Assembly (NCBI GenBank): GCA_030248295.1
Contig: JASANH010000072.1
Span: forward strand, 124,001 to 188,000
Source of the DNA: Mesodorylaimus sp. YZB2_4
Lineage: Eukaryota > Nematoda > Enoplea > Dorylaimida > Dorylaimidae
Direction: 5' to 3'
DNA: 64,000 bases
The notes beneath the pieces are model-generated. The model ran no database searches. It was given only the letters and a program-made list of their open reading frames with translations, and was not told where the DNA came from. Shown here one piece after another: positions 33,019 through 45,200 of this stretch; positions within the stretch are counted from its first letter, which is position 1; each line of letters starts with the position of its first letter. A program made the position numbers and the translations under genes.

Positions 33019-35007
33019 ATGAAGAGCACGATCGAATCGTCGCATCGTGCCGAGAAGCGAGAATCGTCGATCGTCGACGCGGCCAAAAATAGTCGTTCGA
33101 TTTCGCAGTCCACGCTGGACACGAGCAGAGTTCCGCGTCCCTCACCGAGTCGATCGCTGTCATCTGGACGTAGTATTTCCGTCATCAAATCGCTGCACCC
33201 CGTGCTCGCCAAGTCTGCTCCCCCGGCGCCCATTCCGAGCGCACCCAGAACTCGTGCGGGACCGAGCTCGGCCAGCGCGTGGCTGGTGCCCTACGTGTGG
33301 TACGAAGGTCCGAGTCCGCCCCTCGGATTCGCCAACTACAACGCGAGGTGGCAGGCCAGCGGACTCGACGAGCCACTCTACGCCATCTGCAGCTCGGACG
33401 CGGCCCAACGTCGGCAACGATTCGTGGCCAAGATCTACGCCATTTTCACGATACAGATGCTGGTCATGGCCGGCGCCGTTGCCACATTCGACCTGATGGC
33501 CCCCTCGTGAGTGTCACTGACCTGTCTTGTCTCAGGCCCTGCTTCTAACCTCTTCCCCAGAGACTTTGGCTGCGCAGCTGGGTCTTATCGTGGGGTTGAA
33601 AGGGACTCCGCTCACTTTCGAATTCACCCCTCCCCCACACACAACCTGCAGGGTGCTGACACCATTTTCTACCTCGCTCCCTTCCTTAGTTGAGAAATAC
33701 AAGTTACAGTTCATACAAATCAAGTTTTAAGCAATGAATTTTTTGCAGCGACAACAGGCTCAGGGCGAGAATGAGCAGGAATTATGTCGGCTACTGCATT
33801 GCCTCGACGTAAGTGAAAAAGAATTTTTCAATTGTTCCAGTTAATATCGATTTTCAGGTCCGCCATCGCGGCGATTTTGGTTTTCGCCATGCTCGCATCC
33901 AATTTTCGACGACTGCGATTTCTCCAGATTATTTTGACCATCGTTTACGTGAGAGCTGCTTTGTCAAGAAAATTTCCAGTTTTTGCTAAAATCTTTTTTA
34001 GTCCATCCTCACCTGCCTCTTCACTGTTCCCATAGTCGTGTGAGTCTGCGTTTTTTATTTGATCGATTTGGTGATTGGGGATTGATCACTTCCCAATCGA
34101 CCTAATCAACTAAAAGCAACTGATGCTTAACTGATCAGAATCGATTCGATTGATCGATTTTAATTTTAGCGCCATCAAAACGGATCGTCCGAACGAGTAC
34201 GCGCGGAACATAATCGCCCTGGACGTGTGGATCGGATTGTTTCATTGCGCCGCCGGATTTCTTTTCACTTTCCTCCTCTGTTTCCAGAAGAAGGTAGGAA
34301 CATGAATTTTTTGACACGTTTGCGTTTCCTTCTTTTTTCTTTCTCAGATCGAAGTGGCCTCTTGGGCGGGCTCGGCCGTCGTGGTCGCCGTGCACTTGGG
34401 ACTGGACGCCGTCTGCACGCTACTCTATTACTGGCTCATGAGTCAGAGGGTGAGTCAGTCATTAATTTTAATTCCCGCGCCGAGTTTCCTATGACTTCCT
34501 TACGCGGGGGCGACGCACTGTCGAGTAGGGTGCGCAAATTAGAGAAAGCGTGAGCCGGAAATGGCTGTTTCCTAATTGGAAAACTGTGTGATGCTGTATT
34601 TTTCAGCTCCTGGCAGGTTTCAAAATGGCCGTGATCACTTTCGGCATCGCTGCTGTAAGTGTCTTGTGTTCAACGTGACCATTTGTGGACGTTTTCATTT
34701 GCAGTGGACGCACTTTGACGTTCGTCGGATGATATGCGATAAGCGATCGGCCGTGATCGAGGAGGAATATTTCTTCGCGGCATTCCAGGTGCAAGTCGAC
34801 GCCATCTACGGATCGTGGTACGTTTGGTTCCTGGTGAGAAAGGGCCTTTGTCTGCTCCTCTGCTCAATGTGCGGCTACAAACGAAAATCGACTTTGTCCG
34901 TCACCGAATCGCCACTCATGCAAGACCCATCGCCAGTCATTCGAATAGCGAGTCATCGGGTTCAGACCCCTGCTACGGAACAAGTCTCCAATCCATTGAG
35001 TTTTTGA
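33019..35007 (+). CDS. Multi-pass membrane protein, Bax-inhibitor-1/Lifeguard (TMBIM)-like
   Basis: Eight phase-consistent exons: 33019-33506, 33749-33808, 33858-33948, 34002-34039, 34170-34293, 34348-34449, 34607-34654 and 34705-35007, giving about 417 aa. An N-terminal 120-residue Ser/Arg/Pro-rich tail is followed by RQRFVAKIYAIFTIQMLVMA, which matches the start of the TMBIM core. Six further hydrophobic segments follow, the last in EEEYFFAAFQVQVDAIYGSW, comparable to the acidic, aromatic final helix of Lifeguard proteins. Family members are ER/Golgi/plasma-membrane calcium-leak channels that protect against cell death. The fit is moderate: the core is diverged, with no strict family signature. 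The C-terminal 70 residues after WFLV are basic and unrelated to the family. A GTGAGAAAGG at 34834 could be an alternative donor. A GC-rich stretch precedes the ATG. Confidence 0.65.
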
Positions 35008-36140
35008 TACAGTTTTGCCCATTCCTGTTGTCATCGCTGAAAAGTGCAATCGGCCACAGGGAAGGAAAGAATATGTGATCCTCGCCAGTCGTTGTGGCTC
35101 AGTTTTTGAAAAGAAATCCTTGAAAGTGGTGGCAAGCAAGTCCAGAATTCGTCCTCAGGTCGCACTGACATAATCGTCGACAAATGTCAGCTCCGATGGC
35201 GAATTTCAGAAAAATACAGTTGAAGTAATTTTTTTTTGTGGCGTGACAATCAATAGAAATCGAGGATCAAAAGAAATGGAATGCGAATATCAGAAAGAGG
35301 CGACCTGGCGTAACTTTTTGAACTCTTTCTGATACCTTGAGCCCTGCATACCTCGCGACACTTTCAACACTTTTCTTCCCTGTCATTTTGATGTGCTGAT
35401 GCTCATGCGACATGATACCACTCGAGGGGGAAAAGACACATCACGAATTGATTTACCCAGCCGTGATTCGAAGAATCGCTAGTAACTGCGCACCTTGCGT
35501 GAGAGGCGGGCTCCTAGGCTGCTCTAGGCTACGAGCTGGATCTTCGCATGAGGACTGCTCGATTGCCCGCGATCAGTCGTGCTGCTGATACTTTAACACA
35601 AGAAGCAGTTTCTGCTTGAGCGCGTTTTCCAGTCGACCGTGACTTCGCTTTTCAGTGGCCGAGTAGGCCAGCCGTCCTAAGGCCTGGTTATCAACCGCGC
35701 GCAATGGCCAGTCTCGAAGTTTTTCTTTTATGATAAGACATTTTGGAAATAATTTTACGACTGGCTCTTTTCTAACATCCCTCGCAAGAACTCCCTCGAA
35801 CCACAATCCAATCTGAATCATGAAACTGGGCGCACTCACGAGCAAAGGGGGTCCTTAGCACGTGCATATATTTGTACCACCTTCACATCATGTACAGTAA
35901 TTACACTGAAATACATCAGAGCGCCGCGTCCAATCAGCTTCGCCCGCACATTTCCTGACTGCAGTCCACGTAAAGCTGACCTAAACTAGCGCCCGTTTTG
36001 TGCACACATGGCATGGCATGGCACGAAATGTACTCTGAGTCCCCGCATCAAACAACCACTGTCCTGGCACTGCAATCCATGCCAGCTGGACACAAATCAC
36101 ACCTATTCTATGCTCGGGACGGACACATGCTGTACACTAT
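35008..36140. other. Tail-to-tail intergenic region LFG-like / TCAIM
   Basis: Contains the second copy of the dispersed repeat (35405-35545). A 90-codon minus-strand frame (35573-35845) is unsupported. Nothing else was recognised. Confidence 0.5.
35405..35545. repeat. Interspersed repeat, copy 2 (pair with 5905-6050)
   Basis: Shares CCACTCGAGG, TTGATTTACCCAGCCGT, GTAACTGCGCA and TTGCGTGAGAGGC with the FBXO31-intron copy, in the same order and orientation. Class unknown. Confidence 0.6.
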
Positions 36141-39100
36141 TCACAACTTCCATTCACACGGGATCGATAATCTTCCATCAGGCATCAACACGTAGTTCTC
36201 GTGGGCCCCGATATGCAGTCGATGTCCTTTCAGAAGAGTCACCAAATCCTGGTCCTGCTCACCTCGGTCCATCATCAACAGTCTCTCCAAACAAGATTTC
36301 ACCAAATCTTGACCCAATCGTCCGCAATCGTCCGCCCAATCGATCGATTCCAATTTCCATTTTTCAACACATTCGCGACGCAATATTTTCAATTCTTCAT
36401 TAGTCGAATTATAAGCGTCCATCAAGTCCAAGGCCGTTGCATAATTCTCTTCCAAAAACGAATACAGCATATCCGGCGTGACCAAATAAGGAATCGATAT
36501 TCGTCCATTTTCCATCATTATCAAATCGCACGTTTCATTTTCGATCACCACTCGTAATCGTCGTAAATCGATAGACTGATCGAGCGATCGCTTCTGATCG
36601 ATCGATAATCGATCAAGCAATACGCTCAATCGATTTCTGTAATCGCGCACTGATATATCGCTAGGCCCCGATATCGCGGCTTTTCCCAATCGCTCGCTCA
36701 CTCGTTTCTCCAACATTGCTAAATCGCCAAAATACGACTGCTGAGGATTCAGTTGGTAGATCAGATTCATCCAATCCGACGGCACATCATCAACGCCCAA
36801 AACGATCGATCGGTCCAGGCTGATATAAGTACCGTGACGAGCGAATCTGAGAACCTGAAATCATTTTCTACTGATCACAAATCAGCAATGTTCAAGACCC
36901 AATACTGACAAGTCAAGTTCGAATCCCGCGAAGGGTAAAAGTTTTTGATTTCCGCCTATACTTTTTCTAGTTAACCCTTTTTTCTCAGCAAACTTACCCA
37001 TCCTTTTAAATTGATGACGGGCGCTCGACTGGTGGCTAAAGCCTTTCGGAAAAGCATCAAACAAGCTCTGCAATGAGTCAGCGACCAGGAGAGACTGAAA
37101 TCGACGTCGACCAATCCCGTTTCCAACTTCATTTCATCAATTTTCCGCTTTATGTCTCTTTCAATATTTTCGTATTCGCAACGCAATCGTTCAGCTTGTG
37201 ACGTCATTTTTAATAACCATTCTTTCAATCCGATAATTTCAATCGTTCGCTTCTTCTTTTTAGAAGAAGACCAAAATCGCATCAGTTCTTCATCGCTGGC
37301 CGCTTGTTCGATTGTTGTGTCACGCCTGAAATGAAGGATGGTACTGGTAAAATATAACAGTCGCTGCTGGACGCTCATTTCAGACGGGTAAAAGTCTGAA
37401 GGCCCAATTATAGTCGGTCGCTCCCCTGTTCGCACGGCATGCGCGTGTGCAACCAAATTCTAGGACCTGCCGCTTTCGGGCGATTTTTCTCCAAATTTTC
37501 AGCAATGACCCAAGTTGATGTCAGCGAGAATTTTATAGAGAAAAATGTGCTCTATCAAGAAAATATAACTTCAAGGATAGATATTTCGTTTTTCAGTTTT
37601 CATCAGAGTTTTCAAAAATTTTTGCGATTTAAATGGGAAAAAATCGTTATAAACTTGATGAAAGCAGCAAAAGCAAAACAATGACAACCAATCGATAGAG
37701 CATATTTTTCTCTACAAAACTGTCGCTGAAATGAACTTGGGTTATCGCTGAAGATTTCGAGAAAAATTGGCCGAAAGTAGCGAAGGTGCAAAAACGCATT
37801 TCGACAGACGTGTATGCACCCAACTATAAGGCCCTGAGGGGGCGGGGAGATTAGGCGGTTCCCCTGATTGCTAATACGAATTCATTCGTTTTTTTCTAAA
37901 TTTATGACGGCAAGGGTGAGCATTCTTTATCAGACTTCAGGGATTAGGGTCTTCTCCATACATGTATGTACGCGCAACCACCCAAGCCCGGCGTGCTTAG
38001 GATAGAATGTGACCGACCGAAGTCGGCGGGACAAAAACCCCGACTGGAGCAGGCAAGTCTTACGACTCTACCTGCGGCTAAAACATCAACCCGAGGGGTT
38101 GAGTTTCCCAGCCAGGGGAGAGCATAGATCATTCTTTCCAACTCGCCAAGACCCGCCACGCATGAGGGCTGCATGTATGCTATAGGCACATTGTACCAAA
38201 AGGTGTGCTGCCATAAATTTACGCACGTACTGCCATTGTGTATACCCAGCATTCCTAGAGGTCGGGAGATCCATACTCTTCCCTGGCTGAGAGAAATCGA
38301 TCACTCCGGTTGATGTTTCAGCAGCTTTAGACTTTGGTCTCTCACATCTCCCGCAGACATGTGCACACACGCATAGCATATTCTACCCATACTGCAGTGA
38401 AAATCTACAGTATACTTTACTGTACACTGGTACATGCTGAATATGGGCAAGGTCCCGATGCTGAGACCCCAGGGTTGGGTTATCCCGGTCCCCGATGTCG
38501 GGTTAAGATAACCCAACCTACATCTGAGCATATCGTCCAGTATTCCCTCGAGCACTGCTCCCTAGCACCTGACTGGTTTACTTGGACGCACGCAAATTCA
38601 TGGAGATCATTCTGGACACACCCTTCTTCCCCTGTCATGGCTAACCATATACATGCATTCCAGGTAAGTCTTCTCAAGATACCCCAGGGGTGGAATAAGC
38701 ATGCACAGAAACACTTGTCCCTTCCCCTGGTATTCTCATGCACATGCCGCTTCTAACTTCTGGCCTCTCATCTGACAGTCTGCAGTAAGCTACTGTACTT
38801 TAGAGTACACCCTACGCTAGCATTGCGGACTCGTCTCTTGGCTGTTCTCACCTCAGCCCACCGCCAACCGGCGTCCTCCACGGCAACTGAATCGGCGGTG
38901 GCAAATGTTCAGTCGACAAATCACAAGATTCCAAGATGGATCTGACGGCCGCACAAGGATCGCGTTCCCTCAAATTCACTTGGACACTTTTAATTGCACT
39001 GGTCGACCACTTCTCCACATCCTTCTTCTGCGCCTTCCTCTCCCTCACATAGAACTTGAGTGTGATCGGCTTGGGTTGATGCAGACTGGCCGCCTGGATC

Positions 39101-39420
39101 ATCGATGCCCATCCTCGTCCCTCGGTGTACAGCCCATCGATGTAGCCATTCAGGGCCTTCAACGACTGCTCGTTCGTCCTGTACATCTCCGGGTACAAGC
39201 CGAACAAGTCCGGATGAACGGCGAAATAGAAAGGACGCAGGGCGGCCGCCGCTTGCGTCGCCGTAAAATATGATCGGCCATTCATCATCGATCCGATCAA
39301 TCGATTCCTGTAATCACTTAATCGATCCGGTAATGATCGCGAAGGTGACGAACACTGCGCCAAAATGGGACCGCAATGATTTGATGAGCACGAACGACTT
39401 CGCAATAGGCGAAGAGCCAT
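36141..39420 (-). CDS. TCAIM: TCAIM-like mitochondrial protein
   Basis: Orthologue of T-cell activation inhibitor, mitochondrial (C3orf23), a mitochondrial protein of poorly known biochemistry. Three exons in phase: 38852-39420 (donor AG|GTGAGA), 36998-37325 (donor TGG|GTAAGT) and 36141-36854, giving about 536 aa (human 496). The N-terminus MALRLLRSRSCSSNHCG is a good mitochondrial presequence. Next comes AAAALRPFYFAVHPDLFGLY with NEQSLKALNGYI (human ALRPFYFAVHPDFFGQHP, NENSLKRLSVYL) and the KPITLKFYVRER block. Exon 2 holds a coiled-coil and SLSWSLTHCRA (human RSWGIAHRCSQ). Exon 3 ends with HIGAHENYVLMPDGRLSIPC, matching human GMHLCISHFYSVMQDGDLCIP. The RPFYFAVHPD motif is J-domain-like. The ATG at 39420 was chosen as the first in frame. 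The nearest gene upstream (on the right) is NUP214, 2.8 kb away. Confidence 0.9.
36880..36945 (+). repeat. tRNA-derived SINE-like 3' fragment
   Basis: B-box AAGTTCGAATCCCGCG followed by GGGTAAAAGTTTTTGATT, the same tail as the GGT-intron copies but in the opposite orientation. It lies in TCAIM intron 2. Confidence 0.55.
38473..38518. repeat. Perfect 12-bp inverted repeat (hairpin)
   Basis: GGTTGGGTTATC at 38473-38484 and GATAACCCAACC at 38507-38518 with a 22-bp spacer, plus an extra CCC/GGG pairing inside. It lies in TCAIM intron 1. No U-tract or other terminator context was seen. Confidence 0.85.
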
Positions 39421-40679
39421 CGTTGTGATCAGTCGATAACACAATAAAAGATTCGCTAATCAATCGATTATCAATATTTCAAGAATACAACCAATAATTC
39501 TGAACACAGATCGGTCGCTGATTTGAAATCCAGATGACTAGTAAAACTGACCGACATTAATCGATTCGATCAATAAGTTTCTTGATCTTCAAAATTATTC
39601 CCAATGATCTAAAAATTTAATAATTGCTCTCTACTTTTCCTAGTTCCAAAATCAAGGTACTAATCGCATATCAGCGCGAAAAATACAAAAGACACAATGA
39701 ATTCAGAAAAATTTTATTCCTCTAAAATTCATATTACCGCAAAAAATACACTTTTCATCACTGGTCGTTGAGTTTTGAAGATTTCATTTCATTCTTTCAC
39801 TAAAAAAAGGAAAACTCGACTTGTTAGTCGTCCAATCTGTGAAGTATGACTAAAAAGGCTTCGTGAAAACTCCCACCAGTGCCACGCTCCGCACGTGTAC
39901 ATCAAACGCAACAACTTGAATTCCCGCCAATTCAGTTAGCTAGTGATCCGCAGGTGCATGCGCACTTTATATCACCTGAGTATGAGCGGAGGTGTAAAAA
40001 CTTGAATCAAGAGAAACTTTCACAAGTTTTAGCTTATTTCTGTGACTTCATTAAATTTCAGGGCCTAATTTCAGGTTTTTCATATGAGACTGATTTTTCT
40101 TGTCGAAATCACTCAAAAATTAACAAAACTATCGAAATTGATGGCAAGCTTTTACGCTCGGCTGCAAATCGCGCCCAGGTGGTATAAAGCGCGCTGTACC
40201 TGCGGCTTACAGCAGATAGGCGAGTTTGCGGAAATTAAAATCTGTCAGTATCGTCTCTTGACCAGCTTGGATCTATACTGCACAACAAGCTGTGCTGATC
40301 CCATGGTCCCTGCAGTACAAAGTCCACTGCACTCCCACTACCTCAACCAGTCGGGTCCCTTAGACACCTCGAATACAACTTACTCTACTCAGCCAACCAC
40401 AACGTCCCAGCTGCCTGTTCCGTGCACAGGATCGATTGCTACACAAGCCTCCACATCAGCCACAGCCAGATGCAGGCAGGATGCCACCGCATTCCAAAGC
40501 CTAAAAAGTACAGTTTTGATGCAGAAATGCGCTTCTCCTGACATTCCTTCGGTGCAGCATGATCCCGCCAGGGGGCATTCTGTACTGAAGCAGTGCACCG
40601 GCACGACATATGAATTCAGTCCAAAATCATTAACAAACGGATACAGACCACAGACCGCCCCCCCGGGATGTCCTGACAC

Positions 40680-40750
40680 TCACCTCACTAGGCCACGGCC
40701 GCAGCGGTTACACATACGCGGGTTCGATTCCCTCTCGGGGCGTAACTTTT
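40680..40750 (+). repeat. tRNA-derived SINE-like sequence
   Basis: CTAGGCCACGGCCGCAGCGG, then B-box CGGGTTCGATTCCCTCTCGG and GGGCGTAACTTTTGGAAAA. The tail is similar to the other copies. Confidence 0.6.
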
Positions 40751-41873
40751 GGAAAATGCCTCGTTTGAAAATCCTGGACTTCTCTCCATATTACGTTGCT
40801 AAACAAAAGAATTCAAAATATAGCTACAGCATTTGTTCTGAAGCAGAGTAACGTTATTTTCACTCGGACTTTGGATAATTGGGCTGACAAAACCAGCAGA
40901 AACGCCAGCTAGCTCTTGACCAGACGCCAGAGCATAGCGCAGCATATTTCAATTCTAGAAGTGACAAATAACGTCTGGAATGCACACAGCAAAGCACGGT
41001 TTTTTCCAATCCGTGGGGCACTCTTACCTGCCCCACCACGCCTTCTAGTCCTGCCATCGAATCGCTGCTTCGCACTCTGCCGCATGCATGAACGGGCACA
41101 GGCATACTGAAACACCGCACAAAGCAATTTTAAGAAGAGAACGACGAAAGCGAAAGATGAGCAGAATGCTGAACAAATTTTGCGACTAGGAGAGTCTGCG
41201 CCTGCAGAACCCCCTCTAATACATTTGCAACATATGATAAGATAAGGTTTCCTGTTTTTAATAAGTTCGATTAGACCGTGCATGAAAAGACAAACATACT
41301 TAACTTCATCTACAGACATCACACAAATTTGAAACCCCACATAGGACACCTCACCCAGGTCGCATTTCAACGTGATCTAGCCGAGTCCCACGACTGTGAG
41401 TCCTTTCACAAAAGCATCTAGCTGGGCTAAACTACTTCTAACTAACTTGGAAGCCCAACCATTGCATCACCACAACAGCAAATCTGGCACTCATGAAGTT
41501 TTGGCAAACCAACATTTTCAAAGTCCAAATAAAAAAAAGATAAACATACTTCGGGAAACTAACCTTGACTTTCGCTTTCCTCATTGCTTCTTGCATGACG
41601 GAAAAGAAAAAACGTGCTAATAAGCCGCAACGCGTTTCCCAGGATCGATGTTGACACAGTCGGAAATTGGCACCGTGCCACAAAAGGCTGCTGATAATGC
41701 AAATAACACACCATCGTACTCAATCAGTGAGCAAAGGTCAGAACAGCGCGTGCACAAACACAAATAACACGGACATACCCACCCAGTCTCCAAAACAACA
41801 AGTCGGATCCTGAACTGACCAAAATGCACGCAGTCAGTAGCCAAATCACGTAGTTTAATATAGTTTGCCGCTT

Positions 41874-41922
41874 CTAGCAGACAAGTAAAAAAATTACAAA
41901 AACAGTGCGGGAAATTCAAATT
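41874..41922 (-). promoter_or_regulatory. Composite recurrent motif, full form
   Basis: On the plus strand TTTGCCGCTTCTAGCAGACA (41874-41883 end of core) is followed 21 bp later by GTGCGGGAAATTCAAATT. This is the clearest two-part copy of the motif shared by at least eight sites in the window. Function is unknown. Confidence 0.55.
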
Positions 41923-42218
41923 CTAACAGATTTTCGATTTCTCAATCCATGTTGCTGGTATTAGGGTTTCCTGTTATAAATTTTTATCGGACAAAACGCT
42001 AGCAAATAAGGGCCAAGCTGCAGCAGATAAGTCAGTTACTAGATTCAGTGTTACACCAGAGAGTTTAAAGTAAATGCTTGCAATTTCATTCGAATTCGCC
42101 GAGCACAGAAAAATGCTGAACGCATATACATATTGTCATAAAACTTCTTTCCAATTTACCAAAAAAGCACAAATACTGTCAGAAAACATTCCAGAAATCC
42201 ACAATTCTCCAACACTTT

Positions 42219-45200
42219 TCAACGCCATTGAGAAAAAGCTGTTTGCTGTGGTTGCTGCAACTGTTGATGCTGCCCACCAAAAAATGATCCCGCAGGCTGC
42301 TGCTGAGCTTGTTGCTGAAACAGGGATGACGATCCAAAACCAGAGAACGAGGCGCCTCCACCGAATCCACCACCACCACCAAAAGGAGACACGGAAGGGG
42401 CAGGCGCAGGAGCAGGCTGCGTGCTTCCAGCCAACGCGCCAAATGTAGGCATCGGCTTTTGGGCAAATCTGAAAAACACTGAGTGCAAGAAATTGACAGC
42501 GACAGGCAGAAAGTTACCCTGACTCTCTGCACACAACTTACGCAGCAAATCCACTTCCTGCACTTGCACCGAACGAACCAAATCCTGGGCTGCCACTCGT
42601 CGGTTGTGCAGCCTGGCCGAAAGATGATGAGCCACCAAAGATCGATCCACCACCGCCACTGCCGCCACCACCGCCGAATGTGGGAGACCCACCGAATACA
42701 CCCGCACCACCACCACCACCAAATGCTGGCTTGCCACCGAAGGCGGGTGAACCACCAAAACCTGCAAAAACAACCAGTGATTATGCGTATCCATTAGAAC
42801 CATCAATCGTCCGCCGCGATACACAAATCTGAAACCATATTTTACCCACTCCGCGCGAGAATGCGGAATTACTTCTGGGGAAAAACAATAAGATCTCGTT
42901 CCTCTTCGCTCAGCAATCGGTCATGGGCAATGTCATCAGTCCGAAACCACATCTTACACACTCCTTGCAAGAACATGCGTGGCACCTGCAGTACAACCTG
43001 GTAAGGATGCGGAACTGTTGAAATTCATAAAGATACTACTGATGACGCAATACAGATTTTTTACCTTCTTGCAAGGGATGGGTAAAAGAAAGTTCCAGAT
43101 AAGGGTACCTACGGCTGCAAACAATGGCTACCATACCCCCCCCCCCCCCCCATGTTTCTCACCTGAACCACCAGCCGCACTTGGAGATCCGAATCCGCCA
43201 AATCCCTGCTGTGACAAACTCGGCGAGCCACTCGTCCCAAACGAACCAAATCCAGGCGACTGCGCAGCGCCCGTTTTCGCACCTCCCCCAAACAGACTCT
43301 TCACCTCATCGCTTGGTGCAGGCTTCGCTGTCAGAGGCGACCCGAGTCCGAAACCGGGTGCCGTGGCGAACACATTCTTTTTGGCCGCTTCTGGAGTCGG
43401 TTGACCTCCCAACCCACTGAAAAATCCACCCCCGCCAAATATTCCGCCTCCACCAGACGCAGTTGGCGGTGACGAAGTCTCTCCTGCTGGTCTCGCGGCA
43501 CTCGTAAGAAAACTGAAACTAGGCGCTGGCGACGAAGGTGCTGGGGCTGCGATGGATGGCACTGCTTCTGCTTCCATGTCCCCGCCCAAATTCATTTCAT
43601 CTTCTTGGGTTTCAGCGATTGGCGTCGGAACTGGAGGAGCTAATTCTGCCTAAAACCCACAACGTCCACCCCGAAGACCAAGGGTCACTACTTGCCCCTT
43701 ACCTTAGCCTCCGCTGGTTTCGCCTCTTCCTTCTTCACTTCTATACCACCCGAGATCGCTGTCGTATCTGGCTTCACACTCAAAGACGACGTCGCCGCAG
43801 GGATTGCCGATGGCACTGAACTGATTGTTGGAATAGGCGCTTGCGATTCAACTGGCGTCACCATGGCGGCTGCGGGCAGTGCAGCACTTGATGCGCCTTC
43901 TTGCTTCTGACCCGCCGGGACATCCTTCTTGACACTGTCCTCCACAGCCACCGCCTGCTGGACGATGACCGTCGTTTCTGGTTTCTTCAAATTCAACGCC
44001 GTCGAAACTTCTTCTTTCGCCTTCACAGGCGCTGGTTTTTCCTCCGTTTTCTTCGATTCCACTGGCGCTGTGACGTTCGGAGGGGTAGTGGTCGACACAG
44101 AGAACGAAAACGCAGGCGCTGGCGGTCGAGCGGGCTGTTGCTGCAAAGTGCTTAAACCAGAAAAGAATGGTGGTCTAGCGGGTTCTTGCGACGAGACCAG
44201 TCCGGGAAACATTGGCCGAGTAGCGGGCGTTTGCGAAATCAAGGCCGACAACGAAGGCGCGCTCGACACGACCGCCTTCACTGGCGCACTCGGTGCCAAT
44301 TCTTTCGGCTTCACCTCCCTCGACGCATCGACTGGTGTTGGCGTCGAACCAAAAATGGGTGCAGCCGGTCTGGCGGTCACAGCAGGCGCTGAGAGTGCCG
44401 TCGACTTCGTCGGATCCACCATGGCCGCCATCGCGGGCAAACTACCCAAGGCTTGACCCGGCACCAAAGGAGCTGGAGCCACCAAACCGAACGTTGAACC
44501 CACACTTGGAGCGGCAGCCACGGTCGGCTTCTGCACAAAGAACGATGGCTTCGGTTCCGTGGCAGCACTCACCGCAGTCTGAGCCGAGCCAGGGGCAGCC
44601 ATTGTCGTACTGGGCACAGGCATGGACAAAGTCGTGCCCGAAGCAGGCTTGACGGTGAATCTCGGAACTGGTGGCGGCGTGAAATTGATTTGCTGACCCC
44701 CTTGAACGGGAATCATCACCTTGTCCTTGCTAATCGCCCCTGCAGCCGCTGGCGACTTGGCTTGCTGCCCATTCAGTGTCGTCTTGGCCCCGACAGGAGT
44801 ACTGGTCAGGAACGGAAGCAGGCCGGTCGACGTTGTCTTTCTCGCCTCCACTTGCTGCTCTTGTTTCTTGCCTTGCGCGGGTGCTGATTGAACCACCGGC
44901 GAGTCCCCTGTCGGCTTCTTCATGTAAGTGAAAGTCGGCGGTTTCAAAACTGAAAGAACACTTTTATCAGAACACGCAGGAAACCACCCTCTGGACAAAA
45001 AATTGTGCACGGAAAAATGGTCATCTCCGCAGAATTTTGTCCCCTGACTTCCTAATACGATAGAATCATAACAGAATTTCATGTTGTAAGATACGCCGCC
45101 TAGTTTTTTTGAATGTACATTTTAAAAAATCCCGCCAAAAATTCAAATTAAAAATGGCGGGAACTTCTCCAATCACTCCAGCAAACGAGCCCATACCAGG

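Larger units (their letters stand above)
39421..42218. other. Intergenic between TCAIM 5' end and NUP214 3' end
   Basis: Contains a CCCGCC motif near 39900, a tRNA-like SINE at 40680-40750 and a composite motif at 41874-41922. A 255-codon frame (40084-40851) crosses the SINE and resembles nothing known, so it is not called. The TCAIM promoter is presumably just right of 39420. Confidence 0.5.

Noticed and set aside
33047-33496. 149-codon ORF overlapping the LFG-like first exon
   Set aside because: Alternative frame of the same GC-rich exon; the chosen frame splices in phase to seven further exons.
40084-40851. 255-codon ORF upstream of TCAIM
   Set aside because: Runs through a tRNA-like SINE, has no recognisable domain, and its codon content is unlike neighbouring genes.
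43929-44456. 175-codon plus-strand ORF inside NUP214 exon 10, and other plus frames there
   Set aside because: Shadow of the Pro/Ala-rich NUP214 linker on the opposite strand.
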